From Candidatus Bathyarchaeota archaeon (GTDB lineage Archaea; Thermoproteota; Bathyarchaeia; TCS64), in assembly GCA_026014875.1 (NCBI GenBank), contig JAOZHO010000037.1, positions 62,001 to 126,000 of the forward strand: DNA of 64,000 nucleotides, read 5' to 3'. Both the position numbers and the translations under genes were made by a program. This document shows, in pieces, positions 1 through 8,657 of the stretch. Every line of letters starts with the position of its first letter. The stretch's first letter is position 1. The notes beneath the pieces are model-generated. The model ran no database searches, was not told the origin of the DNA, and worked only from the letters and a program-made list of their open reading frames with translations.

Positions 1-1448
1 CCAATGAATACTGAGAACAGGGCGAAGACGAGGAGGGGCAAAATCATTGTCAGCGGGGCTTCCTTCACGTCCTTCAGGTTCTCCGGGAGGGGCCCGAAGA
101 AGATGCGCCTTACTGTCCAGAGGGAGTATCCGACGGTGAGGACGGTCATGACTATGGACACGAAGGCGATTACGAGCTGTATGGGCGAGCCCGAGAGCGC
201 GCTGTTGAAGACGCCGCTGAAGATGAAGAACTTGGACATGAAGCCCATCGTCGGCGGCACTCCTGCGATGGTGAAGAAACCGAGCAGGCACAGGACCGTG
301 GTCCAAGGCATCCTGTCGGCCAGGCCCCCCATCTCCTTGATGCTCCGAGTCCCCACCTGGGCCATGAGTATGCCCGCGACACCGAACAAGATGCACTTAC
401 CGAAGCCGTGGGTTATGTAGTGGAAGATCGCGCCTGACACGCCGTACTCGGCTGCGCTGGCGAGCCCCAAGAAGATGTAGCCCATCTGGCTGACGCTGCT
501 GTAGGCGAGGAAGCGCTTAATGTCGTCCTGCGCCAGAGCCATGAGCCCACCGTAGACCAGCGTGAGCAGCGCCCAGAAGGAGAAGACGACGCTGAAGGTC
601 TGGAAAACCGGAAACATGGGAATTATGACGAGCCTCGTAGCCGCGTACGCCCCAATGCCGATCATCGCCGGGCTCAGCAGCGCCGAGATGGGCGTCGGTG
701 CCTCGCCGTGGGCGTAGGGTAGCCAGATGTGGATACCGAATACCGCCATCTTGGTGAAGAAACCGATGAGTATGGCGAAGGCGACCCAGCCGGCTATCGG
801 GCTTCCGACGACGCCGCTGAGGGCGGCGATCTCGAAGCTCCCTGTGATCCAGTAGCTGCTGAGGATGCCCGCCAGGAGTATCACTGCCCCGACGTGGGTC
901 CACATGAAGTACATCATGCCTATGCGCTCCCTCTCCCCGTAGCCGTAGTTGTTGATCAGAGCCCAGCTGGGCACGAGCATCAGCTCGTAGAACAGGTAGA
1001 ACTGGATGAGGTTTGTAGTTAAGACTGTGCCGAGCATTCCGACCGCGTACAAAAGGTAGAGAGCGTAGTAAGAGGCGTAGGCCGAGTTCGGTGTCGGGAC
1101 GCCTGTTTGGTGCTCCTCCTCTTCGAATCTGTGCTCCATATATGTGGTCGAGTAGACGCAGATCCCGAGGCAGAGGACGTTTATGGTGATCAGCATCCAG
1201 ATGCTCAGCCCGTCCGCAAGCAGGCCAAATGTCAGGCCAGCCTCGGGGGCCCAACCATAGCTCTCGCTATAGGACCCACCGCCGTTTACATCGGCGGCGA
1301 GGCTGAAAATCAATAATAGGGTTACGATTAACGGTAGGGTCGCAACCCATCCAACTTTCTTTCCCATCTGCTTACCAAGGTAGTAAACAACAGGTGCGGA
1401 TACTAGGGGTACTAGAAGTACCAGAGCCAGGGAGTAGGGTATTGCCAT
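1..1448 (-). CDS. nuoM: NuoM/FpoM-like proton-translocating subunit (3' end outside window)
   Basis: An uninterrupted reading frame runs leftward from an ATG two bases after the nuoL stop to the window edge, giving about 482 residues. It is very hydrophobic and has the antiporter-family signatures HGEAPTPISALL, LAQDDIKRFLAYSSVSQMGY and ITHGFGKCILF. The sequence places it in the NuoM/MrpD family of the membrane arm, where each member is thought to move one ion per turnover. It is the last visible gene of the leftward operon J-J-K-N-L-M. The true C-terminus, and any gene after it, lie outside the window. No frameshift was found on translating the whole stretch. Confidence 0.93.
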   Translation of the reverse strand, partial: MAIPYSLALVLLVPLVSAPVVYYLGKQMGKKVGWVATLPLIVTLLLIFSLAADVNGGGSYSESYGWAPEAGLTFGLLADGLSIWMLITINVLCLGICVYSTTYMEHRFEEEEHQTGVPTPNSAYASYYALYLLYAVGMLGTVLTTNLIQFYLFYELMLVPSWALINNYGYGERERIGMMYFMWTHVGAVILLAGILSSYWITGSFEIAALSGVVGSPIAGWVAFAILIGFFTKMAVFGIHIWLPYAHGEAPTPISALLSPAMIGIGAYAATRLVIIPMFPVFQTFSVVFSFWALLTLVYGGLMALAQDDIKRFLAYSSVSQMGYIFLGLASAAEYGVSGAIFHYITHGFGKCILFGVAGILMAQVGTRSIKEMGGLADRMPWTTVLCLLGFFTIAGVPPTMGFMSKFFIFSGVFNSALSGSPIQLVIAFVSIVMTVLTVGYSLWTVRRIFFGPLPENLKDVKEAPLTMILPLLVFALFSVFI

Positions 1449-1449
1449 T

Positions 1450-3726
1450 TCATATGCCTCCATACATCTGCGTTAAACCGAATCCTAGGATCAGAACTAG
1501 GAATACTATGACCACGTATATAATGTTGTAAGATAAAACGCCGGACTGGAGCTTCTTAACCTGGTTGTGGAGCCCCGTCATGGTCGCCGGGACGCCTCTG
1601 TTCAAGCTCAAGTCCAAAAGAAACTCAAAGTCATTGTAGAGCATCTTGCCGCCCTCCACGAAGAAGTTGACCAAACCCACGTTAATTGCGGGGTCGTAGA
1701 CCTTGGTCTCGAAGACGTGGATCACCTTCCCGAAAGCGATTGTCGAATCGCTGACGAAGGCGGTGATCTTGTCGAAGACCTTGCTCTCCAGGGTGGCGAA
1801 GACGGCCTTCGCGAAGTCGATGAGCCCGTAGACGAATACTTTGTAGTAGGTGGAGTTCATGTACCACCGGTTGAAGAGGAACGTGTGGACGGGCTTGAGT
1901 GTGGAATTGCCGGAGACGAACTCCCAGGAGTCCACCCTCCTAGAGAGATAGAAGAGCCAGCCCAGGATTCCGCCGATCAGGAGCATCGCCGCGGACGTCC
2001 CCCAAGCGGTCAGTATAGTCGGAAACTCTAGGTGGTGGGTGTGCAGGGGTATTCCCATGTGGTGGAGCATATCGTGGAGCAGGTGCTCGATGAAGAGCTC
2101 GGGGGATAAGCTGGGCACGAAGAACCCGGCCAGGCCTAATAGCCCGATGACGCAGACGAGGCCGACGAGGATGGCGATGGGCACCCACATGATCTGGGGG
2201 GCCTCGTGGGGGTGGTGGCCGTGCTGCTCCATCTCCTCGATGTGTTTGCTCTCGTGGCCGAGGAACGTGAGCTTGATGTACCTGATGCTGTAGAAGAAGG
2301 TCATCGCGGCGCTTACGGCCCCCACGGCCAGCAACGTCAACGACAGGGGCGTGTTGGCCACCAGGCAGGCGATGAATACGGCGTCCTTGCTCCAGAACCC
2401 GCTCAGAGGCGGAATCCCCGCGAGAGACGCGGTCGCGATGACCATGAGGATGAAAGTGATGGGCATATACTTCTTCAGGCCACCCATGTTGAACGTGTAA
2501 ATTGTGTGGATGGCGTGGATAACGGAGCCAGCCCCCAGGAAGAGAGCCGCCTTGAAGAGGGCGTGGCTCATCAGGTGGAAGACGCCCGCCGTGAGCCCGG
2601 CGACGTAGGCGCCCTCGCTCAAGCCGGAGACCCCGAGGGCCAGCATCATGTAGCCGATCTGGCTGACCGTCGAGTACGCCAGAATCTTCTTCAGCTCCAC
2701 GGAGACGAGGGCCTGCGAGGCGGCCATGAAGCAAGTGAACGCCCCCACGCACGCGATGACTATGAAGAAGACCTGGGCCTCGGGTAGGTGCATCTCCCAG
2801 GTGCCCAGGTAGAAGATGGGGGACATCCTCGCGACGAGGTAGACCCCGGCCTTCACCATCGTGGCGGCGTGGATTAGGGCGGACACCGATGTGGGACCGG
2901 CCATCGCCTCGGGCAGCCACTCGTGGAGGGGAAACTGGGCGGACTTGCCGATGGGGCCCCCGAGGAAGAAGATGGCCGTGACGGCCAGCAGACCGGGGAC
3001 CGCAGCGATCTGGGGCAGCCACTGGTGGGCGGTCGCGATGAGATCGACGTAGTTCAGCGTCCCGGCGTAGTTGAAGATGACGAAGATCGCCCCCAGGATG
3101 AAGACGTCGCCGATGCCCGTGACCACGAAGGCCTTCATGCCGGCGTGGGAAGGCGGGAACATCTTGTGGGGTGGCGGGCCGCCGAGCCATCGTTCCTTCG
3201 CGTCCCTGTAATAATAGCCGATGAGGCCGTAGCTGCAGATGCCGACGCCCTCCCAGCCGACCATGGTCTGGATGAGGTTGTCAGAGAGGACGAGAAGGAG
3301 CATGCTCCCGATGAAGAATAGGAAGAAGAACCAGAATCTGGTGAGGTGCTTGTCCCCGTGCATGTACTCGGTGGAGTAGACGAGGATGAGGAAAGAGATG
3401 AAGGCGACCACATTGCATACTATTATGCTCAGCGGGTCAACCAGGACGCCGACCTCGAGGGGACTCCCGCCCGGGAAGTTGATCCACGTCGTCAGCTTGA
3501 TGTCCCCGGGGTAGTTGCCCGAGAACAGCCAGGGGATCATGGATGCGGCCGATAAGACCGATGTTAAGCCCCAGGCGACGGCCGCGTAGTCCCTGATCTT
3601 GGTTCCCAGCCTCTCGAAGAGGGGCATAGAGAGGGCGCCGAGCATGGGGAGAATCCAGGCGAGCCAGGGACCCGGGTACTTCATGATGACCTCGAGGGGG
3701 GTCATCGCAGCCACGGGGTCCATCAC
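1450..3726 (-). CDS. nuoL: NuoL/FpoL-like antiporter subunit of the membrane hydrogenase complex
   Basis: The 758-residue membrane protein has the NuoL core: WEGVGICSYGLIGYYY near residue 155, FPLHEWLPEAMAGPTSVSAL near 265, and KKILAYSTVSQIGYMMLALG near 345. The C-terminal 150 residues fit the lateral helix that in complex I clamps the other antiporter subunits. The start is GTG with ATG directly behind it; GGGAGGT lies just upstream. A histidine-rich loop (EEMEQHGHHPHEAPQ) lies near residue 510. It is the distal ion-channel subunit and sits between nuoN and nuoM. Identity to the family is clear; whether H+ or Na+ is moved cannot be told from the sequence. Confidence 0.96.
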   Translation of the reverse strand: MMDPVAAMTPLEVIMKYPGPWLAWILPMLGALSMPLFERLGTKIRDYAAVAWGLTSVLSAASMIPWLFSGNYPGDIKLTTWINFPGGSPLEVGVLVDPLSIIVCNVVAFISFLILVYSTEYMHGDKHLTRFWFFFLFFIGSMLLLVLSDNLIQTMVGWEGVGICSYGLIGYYYRDAKERWLGGPPPHKMFPPSHAGMKAFVVTGIGDVFILGAIFVIFNYAGTLNYVDLIATAHQWLPQIAAVPGLLAVTAIFFLGGPIGKSAQFPLHEWLPEAMAGPTSVSALIHAATMVKAGVYLVARMSPIFYLGTWEMHLPEAQVFFIVIACVGAFTCFMAASQALVSVELKKILAYSTVSQIGYMMLALGVSGLSEGAYVAGLTAGVFHLMSHALFKAALFLGAGSVIHAIHTIYTFNMGGLKKYMPITFILMVIATASLAGIPPLSGFWSKDAVFIACLVANTPLSLTLLAVGAVSAAMTFFYSIRYIKLTFLGHESKHIEEMEQHGHHPHEAPQIMWVPIAILVGLVCVIGLLGLAGFFVPSLSPELFIEHLLHDMLHHMGIPLHTHHLEFPTILTAWGTSAAMLLIGGILGWLFYLSRRVDSWEFVSGNSTLKPVHTFLFNRWYMNSTYYKVFVYGLIDFAKAVFATLESKVFDKITAFVSDSTIAFGKVIHVFETKVYDPAINVGLVNFFVEGGKMLYNDFEFLLDLSLNRGVPATMTGLHNQVKKLQSGVLSYNIIYVVIVFLVLILGFGLTQMYGGI

Positions 3727-3790
3727 GCCAGACCTCCCATCATATCTCCCACCTCTTTTAGCATCCAGTTAATAGGGTTTGCGTAGACCA

Positions 3791-5275
3791 TCAGCCCAGC
3801 ACCGCCCCGATGAATGTTGAGAGCCCGTTCACCAGGGCTTCGGACGCAGCGGTCGCGAAGCCGATGATGGGGGCCGGCCAGACCCCGAGGAACACTATGA
3901 GGACCGCCATCACCAGGGTCACCGCGACCATCAGGACCGGGGCCTCTTTGGCCTTGAAGCCCTCATCCGGCGAGGCCAGGAGGACCTGCATGATCCTGAG
4001 GTAGTATGCCATGCTCAGGGCGCTGTTCAGTACCCCCATGATCCCCAGCCACCCGAGCCCCGAGCCGAAGGCGGCGCTGAAAAGATGGTATTTGCTTATG
4101 AAGCCATTGGTGCCGGGGACGCCCCCGAGACCTAGAAGGGCGATGAAGAGACAGAGGGACGTCAGGGGCATCATCTTACCGACGCCTCTGAGGCTCTTGA
4201 TGTCCCGGGTGCCCGTCTCGTGGGCGATGGAGCCCGAGGCGAGGAAGGCCATCCCCTTCATAATTGAGTGGTTGAACACGTGGAGGAAGAGCCCCATCAC
4301 GCCGTAGGCCGTCCCCGCCGCCAGCCCCACGAGCATGTACCCTATCTGGGCGATGCTGGAGTAGGCCAGCAGCCGCTTGATGTCGCTCTGGCGGAGGGCC
4401 ATGACGTTGCCCAGGGTCATGGTGAGGACCGCGAGAAACGCAATGGGCAGCTTGAACATCCCCGGATCGAACGTGAGGAATAAGACCCGCGTAAGGCCGT
4501 AGAGGCCCGTCGCGATGACTACGCCTGACAGCAGCGCGCTGATGGGGCTGGGCGCCTCTGGGTGTGCGTCCGGCAGCCACGTGTGCATGGGCACTATGGC
4601 GGATTTTATGCCGAAGCCGACCACCAGCATGCCGAACACCATGTACAGCCACATATTCAGTGGTTGACCGCGTAGGGCGTCCGACAGCTGCGCGAAGTTG
4701 ACTGTCCCGGCCATGCCGTACAGGAACGCCATGGCGAAGAAGATTACGGCCGCGCCTAGGGCGCTCATCACGAAGTACTTGAAGCCTGCCTCAATGGGCC
4801 CCCACAGATCCTTCCGGAACGCCACGAGCACGTAGCTGGCGATGCACATGAGCTCCCAGAAGACGAAGAGGGTGAAGAGGTCGCCGGCGAAGGCGACGCC
4901 CATCATGCCCACGGACATCGCCGCAAGCAGCGTATAGAACTCGGTCAGCCGAGTGTCGTGTTCCATATACTTGACCGAGTAGAGGGTGGCGAAGAAAGTG
5001 AGCAACGTAACCGAGAACGCCATCAATATGCCGAGCATGTCGATCTCGAAGCAGGCGCCCAGAGGCGGCGCGGCCTGCAGATGGAATAGAAGTATCCCAT
5101 CAGGCGTCGATTTGAGCATGAGGTATAGCATGTAGACGGCGGCGACGCTGACGGCGCTCATCACCACTGCGGCCCCCTCCCTCAGCTTCTCGATCTTCAT
5201 CTCCTCGCCGAGGAACCCGAGTAAGAAGACGACGATCGGGCTCAGCATCATCAGCAGAGGCGTGGGTATCACCAC
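3791..5275 (-). CDS. nuoN: NuoN/MrpD-like antiporter subunit
   Basis: A 494-residue polytopic protein of the third antiporter-like type. Family signatures are FVFWELMCIASYVLVAF, PMHTWLPDAHPEAPSPISAL, SDIKRLLAYSSIAQIGYMLVG and FNHSIMKGMAFLASG. With NuoL and NuoM this makes three ion-channel subunits, as in true complex I and Fpo, rather than the one or two of compact group 4 hydrogenases. Its GTG start overlaps the nuoK stop, so translation is probably coupled. NuoN and MrpD are hard to separate by eye; position beside NuoK favours the NuoN role. Confidence 0.94.
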   Translation of the reverse strand: MVIPTPLLMMLSPIVVFLLGFLGEEMKIEKLREGAAVVMSAVSVAAVYMLYLMLKSTPDGILLFHLQAAPPLGACFEIDMLGILMAFSVTLLTFFATLYSVKYMEHDTRLTEFYTLLAAMSVGMMGVAFAGDLFTLFVFWELMCIASYVLVAFRKDLWGPIEAGFKYFVMSALGAAVIFFAMAFLYGMAGTVNFAQLSDALRGQPLNMWLYMVFGMLVVGFGIKSAIVPMHTWLPDAHPEAPSPISALLSGVVIATGLYGLTRVLFLTFDPGMFKLPIAFLAVLTMTLGNVMALRQSDIKRLLAYSSIAQIGYMLVGLAAGTAYGVMGLFLHVFNHSIMKGMAFLASGSIAHETGTRDIKSLRGVGKMMPLTSLCLFIALLGLGGVPGTNGFISKYHLFSAAFGSGLGWLGIMGVLNSALSMAYYLRIMQVLLASPDEGFKAKEAPVLMVAVTLVMAVLIVFLGVWPAPIIGFATAASEALVNGLSTFIGAVLG

Positions 5276-5583
5276 TTCAACCTCCTGAGCTTGCGTACAT
5301 CCATCGTCTTGAAATGTTTGTATGCGTAGACGACGAGGGAAAGCCCCACGGCGATGACGCAGCCGCCTAGAATGATGGACATGATGACGATGGACTGGCC
5401 GAGGGGGTCGACGAAGCCCCCGCCAGAGTGGAGGGACGCGAAGTAGATGAAGGCGAGGTTGCCCGCGTTGAGTATGATCTCGATCCCGAGAAGTATGCGG
5501 ATCATGTTCCGCTTGACGGCGAGGCAGTAGAAACCTATGGAGAAGAGCGCGAAGATCGCTGTGAGGTAGACGGCGTCGTTCAT
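5269..5583 (-). CDS. nuoK: NuoK-like membrane subunit
   Basis: A 104-residue three-helix protein starting MNDAVYLTAIFALFSIGFY. Helix 2 has the buried acid (LLGIEIILNAGNLAFIYFA) and helix 3 is VIMSIILGGCVIAVGLSLVVY, as in NuoK/MnhC, where the membrane glutamates form part of the proton path. A longer reading from an upstream start would add twelve polar residues; the ATG chosen here fits the family N-terminus and overlaps the end of the preceding gene by four bases. It sits between the split nuoJ and nuoN. Confidence 0.94.
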   Translation of the reverse strand: MNDAVYLTAIFALFSIGFYCLAVKRNMIRILLGIEIILNAGNLAFIYFASLHSGGGFVDPLGQSIVIMSIILGGCVIAVGLSLVVYAYKHFKTMDVRKLRRLKW

Positions 5584-5846
5584 TTGTTTCTCTCCTCCCG
5601 TAGCATCGCGAGGCAGCACATTGCCGTGGTGAACATCAATAGTGCCTGAATCAGCAGATCGAACCCCCGATATTCCCAGAGGAAAACGCTTACGCCCATG
5701 CCGATTTCATGCAGCGGTCGGATCGGCACGAGTTCGCTATGTCTGAACGAATGAACGGGGAACGGCTCGTTGACCACTATCATTAAAAATGAGAAGAAGA
5801 GCAGGGCGCCTAGGGCGAAACCCGCCACAGTGTAGGTCCTACTCAT
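5580..5846 (-). CDS. nuoJ: NuoJ C-terminal-half subunit (FpoJ2/MnhB-like)
   Basis: An 88-residue protein with one N-terminal helix (VAGFALGALLFFSFLMIVV), a polar loop and a second helix beginning at GFDLLIQALLMFTTAMCCLAML. Size, order and the overlap with the preceding 82-residue gene match the two-piece NuoJ found in methanogen Fpo operons. Together the pieces would supply the five helices of NuoJ, including the helix next to the quinone/hydrogenase module. Assignment rests mostly on gene order, since sequence conservation in this half is low. Confidence 0.75.
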   Translation of the reverse strand: MSRTYTVAGFALGALLFFSFLMIVVNEPFPVHSFRHSELVPIRPLHEIGMGVSVFLWEYRGFDLLIQALLMFTTAMCCLAMLREERNK

Positions 5847-6087
5847 TCTCTACCCCTCTTGTGAGCATGATGACGGATATGAAGATCACGATAACGGCTC
5901 CACCGTATATGAGCATCTGGAAGAGCGCTGCATAGGGCGCGGATAGGGTCCAGTATAGCCCGCCGAGGCAGATGCACATGCCGCCGAAACAGAGAGAGGC
6001 GTAGAGGAGGTTCCGGAACTCGACGGTTAGAATCGATAGCCCGAGAGCAGCGACGATGAGCCCGATTTGAACGATTTCACTAGCCAA
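5839..6087 (-). CDS. nuoJ: NuoJ N-terminal-half subunit
   Basis: An 82-residue, three-helix protein with the typical NuoJ core: NLLYASLCFGGMCICLGGLY followed by FQMLIYGGAVIVIFISVIML. The glycine-rich ALFQMLIYGGA stretch is the pi-bulge helix region conserved in complex I. It is the first gene of the leftward operon and overlaps the next gene (the other NuoJ half) by eight bases. A TATA element centred near 6135 would give a leader of about 20 nt. Confidence 0.9.
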   Translation of the reverse strand: MASEIVQIGLIVAALGLSILTVEFRNLLYASLCFGGMCICLGGLYWTLSAPYAALFQMLIYGGAVIVIFISVIMLTRGVENE

Positions 6088-6219
6088 TGTACAGCACTCC
6101 GAATACTGAGTCTAAAGACAGCACCCCGGTATTATATAAATAAGTTTTCGGCTTTCAAGAATATTGGTAATCATAAATCTTTTTATTAGACAGATAGAGG
6201 AGGTGTAGAGGGAACACGT
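6088..6219. promoter_or_regulatory. Divergent promoter of the two hydrogenase/complex-I-like operons
   Basis: This 132-bp AT-rich gap separates two head-to-head operons. TTATATAAA at 6132-6140 is a good TATA box read rightward, and its complement (TTTATATAA) serves leftward. Expected start sites are about 6160 (right) and 6109 (left). A second T/A-rich element, CATAAATCTTTTTATTA at 6172-6188, could be an alternative rightward TATA or a binding site. GAGGAGGTG at about 6196-6205 is the nearest ribosome-binding site to the rightward gene. Confidence 0.6.
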
Positions 6220-6555
6220 TTGTGGCAGAGCTTGACGGGGTTCGTCCTAATTCTTGTGTTTTCACTTAGTATCGCACTCATCTTCCTCGCCGTAGGGGCA
6301 CTTATCGCCGCAAAGGGCAAGGACACACCCGGCAAATTCGCCCCTTACGCGTGCGGAGAGGACGTGCCTACTGAGAGGGTGATGGTCGATGTCGAGGAGT
6401 TCTTCATCTACGCCGTGTACTTCATGATCTTCGACATCCTCGCCTTCATCATCGCAACAACCATCGCCAGGCCGACGAACATCTTCATACCGATCCTGTT
6501 TACGTCGACCTCACTGCTCTCAATTGTCGTGCTCAACCTGAGGAGAATGAAGTAA
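6220..6555 (+). CDS. nuoA: NuoA-like membrane subunit
   Basis: The 111-residue protein has three helices and the NuoA signature: KFAPYACGEDVPTERVMVDV then FFIYAVYFMIFDILAFIIAT. The loop cysteine (YACGED) is the residue that in complex I marks the switch loop near the Q site. The start is TTG with GAGGAGGTG about 14 nt upstream; no better start is in frame. NuoA is absent from compact group 4 hydrogenases such as Ech, so its presence beside a true hydrogenase large subunit is notable. It is first in the rightward operon A-B-C-D-H-I. Confidence 0.93.
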   Translation: MWQSLTGFVLILVFSLSIALIFLAVGALIAAKGKDTPGKFAPYACGEDVPTERVMVDVEEFFIYAVYFMIFDILAFIIATTIARPTNIFIPILFTSTSLLSIVVLNLRRMK

Positions 6556-6556
6556 A

Positions 6557-6976
6557 ATGGATATAGTGACATGGGCAAGAACAAGGTCGCCGTGGCTCAT
6601 CCACTTCAACGCCGGAGCCTGCAACGCATGCGACATCGAAGTCGTCGCAGCGATCACGCCTCGGTTCGACCTTGAGCGATTCGGCGCGCTGCTGAAGGGG
6701 AGCCCTAGGCATGCGGATGTGATGGTGGTGACCGGATCGGTCTCCAGGCAGGTCAGGGAGCGGTTGAAGCGGATCTACGAGCAGATGCCGGAGCCCAAGT
6801 TCGTGGTCGCCGTCGGCGCCTGCGCCATAAGCGGCGGGGTGTTCCAGCAGTGCTACAACGTCATGGAGGGGGTCGACAAGGTGATCCCGGTCGACGCCTA
6901 CATCCCGGGCTGCTCGCCGAAGCCCGAGGCAATCCTGGACGGCGTCGTCAAACTGCTGAAGAGCGCGGGGTACTAG
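6557..6976 (+). CDS. nuoB: Hydrogenase small subunit, NuoB-like (proximal [4Fe-4S])
   Basis: A 139-residue protein homologous to NuoB and to the small subunit of group 4 [NiFe] hydrogenases. Four cysteines for the proximal cluster are at 22, 25, 89 and 119 (GACNACDIE, VGACAISGG, IPGCSPKPE). The first pair is spaced C-x2-C, the hydrogenase arrangement, not the adjacent C-C pair of quinone-reducing NuoB. It would pass electrons between the NiFe site in the large subunit and the ferredoxin-like subunit. It starts one base after nuoA ends and is followed after 11 bases by nuoC. Confidence 0.92.
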   Translation: MDIVTWARTRSPWLIHFNAGACNACDIEVVAAITPRFDLERFGALLKGSPRHADVMVVTGSVSRQVRERLKRIYEQMPEPKFVVAVGACAISGGVFQQCYNVMEGVDKVIPVDAYIPGCSPKPEAILDGVVKLLKSAGY

Positions 6977-6987
6977 GAGGCGTTGAG

Positions 6988-7476
6988 TTGTCATTGATGG
7001 AGGACCATAAGAGGCTTATCGGGGAGTTCACCGAGTTCCTCGGCGCCGAGAACGTGATGGAGTCGAAGGTGCCGAGAGAGAGAAGGGTTTTCGTCACGAT
7101 AAAGACCGATAAGTTGAGAGATGCTGTAAAGTACCTGAAGGATCATGAGGGGCTGACCCACATCACGACCATCACCGGCATCGACTCGGGCGACGAGATA
7201 GAGGTCCTGTATCACCTCGCAAAGAAGGATCTGAGCCTGGGTCTCAGGGTCATGGCACCGATGGAGGAGCCGGTCGTCGACTCGATCGTGGACATATTTA
7301 ACGGAGCGGGCCTCTACGAGCGTGAGGTCCACGACATTCTTGGGGTCGCGTTCGAGGGGCACCCCGACATGAAACGCCTGATCCTCCCGGACGAGTGGCC
7401 TGAGGGCGTCCATCCCCTCCTGAAGAAGTGGACCCTGAACAAGATCAGGGAGACGATCGACGGAAAGGAGTGGTAA
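6988..7476 (+). CDS. nuoC: NuoC-like 30-kDa subunit
   Basis: A 162-residue soluble protein. ITTITGIDSGDEIEVLYHLA and YEREVHDILGVAFEGHPDMK are NuoC/HycE-N signatures, and it ends near LPDEWPEGVHPLLK. In complex I this subunit braces the large subunit. The start chosen is TTG at 6988, seven bases after AGGAGG; an ATG nine bases later lies too far from that site. A longer upstream extension would overlap nuoB in another frame and is not needed. The large subunit follows after two bases. Confidence 0.92.
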   Translation: MSLMEDHKRLIGEFTEFLGAENVMESKVPRERRVFVTIKTDKLRDAVKYLKDHEGLTHITTITGIDSGDEIEVLYHLAKKDLSLGLRVMAPMEEPVVDSIVDIFNGAGLYEREVHDILGVAFEGHPDMKRLILPDEWPEGVHPLLKKWTLNKIRETIDGKEW

Positions 7477-7478
7477 AG

Positions 7479-8657
7479 TTGGGCAAGAGAGAATTCACCA
7501 TACATGTGGGGCCGCAGCACCCTGCGCTGAAGGAGCCTGAGAACTTCGTCTTCAAGGTCGACGGCGAGTACGTTGTCGACGTCGAGCCGAGGATCGGCTA
7601 CAACCACCGTGGCATCGAGAAGGCGATGGAGAACCGGACCTACATCCAGAACCTCTACATCGTGGAGAGGGTCTGCGGGATCTGCTCCAACAGCCACCAG
7701 ACCTGCTACACCCAGAACGTCGAGGAGCTCTTGGGCATGGAGATCCCCGAGAGGGCGAAGTACATCAGGGTCCTGCTCGCCGAGCTGGAGCGGATCCACA
7801 GCCACCTCCTCTGGCTGGGCGTCGCGGCGCATGAGATAGGGTTCGACACCCTGTTCTACTACATCTGGCGCGACCGCGAGGTGGTCATGGATATGCTAGA
7901 GGAGATAAGCGGGAACCGCGTCAACTATGCCATGCCAACCATCGGAGGCGTCAGGCGAGACATAGCAGCGGATAAGATCCCCAAATATCTGAAGATGCTG
8001 GATGTGCTTGAGGAGCGAACCAAGTTCTACAAGAACATATGCGCAACGGAGAAAACGGTGTTGGCGCGCGCAGACGGCGTTGGGTTCCTCTCAAAGGAGG
8101 ACGCCATCAGGCTCAACGCGGTTGGGCCAAACCTAAGGGCGAGCGGCGTCGCCAGCGACATCAGAGCCGACAGCCCCTACCTCGTCTACGACGAGATCCC
8201 GTGGAACGTGATCTCCTATGATAGCGGAGACGTGTTTGCCAACGTCCTTGTCAGGGTCGATGAGACTTTTGAGAGCGTGAACATCTGCAGATACTGTCTG
8301 GAGCACCTGCCGGACGGCCCCATCAGGACCATTTTCTCTCCGCTGGGTAAAGTGCCTGAGGGCGAAGCCGTCAGCCTCGTCGAGGCCCCGCGCGGCGAGC
8401 TCATCCATTATATCCAGTCGAGGGGCACGGACAAGCCGTATCGCTACAAGATAAGGGCGCCCACGCTCGGCAACATCCCGGCCCTCTGCGAGAAGCTGAG
8501 GGGAGGATACATCGCCGATATCCCCATAGTCCTCGCGGGAATCGACCCCTGCTTCAGCTGCACGGATAGGATGGTGTTCGTCGACGAGGATCGGGATAAA
8601 CGCTGGGAGATGAACGGGGAGCAACTGAGACGCTATGGCGTGGAGTGGTACAAGTGA
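7479..8657 (+). CDS. nuoD: Group 4 [NiFe]-hydrogenase large subunit (NuoD-like) with intact Ni site
   Basis: A 392-residue catalytic subunit. The N-terminal ligand motif is ERVCGICSNSH (C66, C69, H73) and the C-terminal one is GIDPCFSCTDR (C358, C361, R364). All four cysteines that hold the Ni-Fe centre are present; NuoD and FpoD of quinone or methanophenazine complexes lack them. A 28-residue tail follows R364, starting MVFVDEDR, similar in position and start to the tail that HycI removes from E. coli HycE. A protease gene of that family lies just downstream. The TTG start follows AAAGGAG by eight bases. Expected reaction: reversible H2/proton conversion with ferredoxin, coupled to ion pumping. 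Confidence 0.95.
   Translation: MGKREFTIHVGPQHPALKEPENFVFKVDGEYVVDVEPRIGYNHRGIEKAMENRTYIQNLYIVERVCGICSNSHQTCYTQNVEELLGMEIPERAKYIRVLLAELERIHSHLLWLGVAAHEIGFDTLFYYIWRDREVVMDMLEEISGNRVNYAMPTIGGVRRDIAADKIPKYLKMLDVLEERTKFYKNICATEKTVLARADGVGFLSKEDAIRLNAVGPNLRASGVASDIRADSPYLVYDEIPWNVISYDSGDVFANVLVRVDETFESVNICRYCLEHLPDGPIRTIFSPLGKVPEGEAVSLVEAPRGELIHYIQSRGTDKPYRYKIRAPTLGNIPALCEKLRGGYIADIPIVLAGIDPCFSCTDRMVFVDEDRDKRWEMNGEQLRRYGVEWYK

Noticed and set aside
517-1254. A 245-codon leftward frame within the nuoM region
   Set aside because: It is arginine-, histidine- and proline-rich and in another frame from the continuous nuoM translation, which has clear family motifs throughout.
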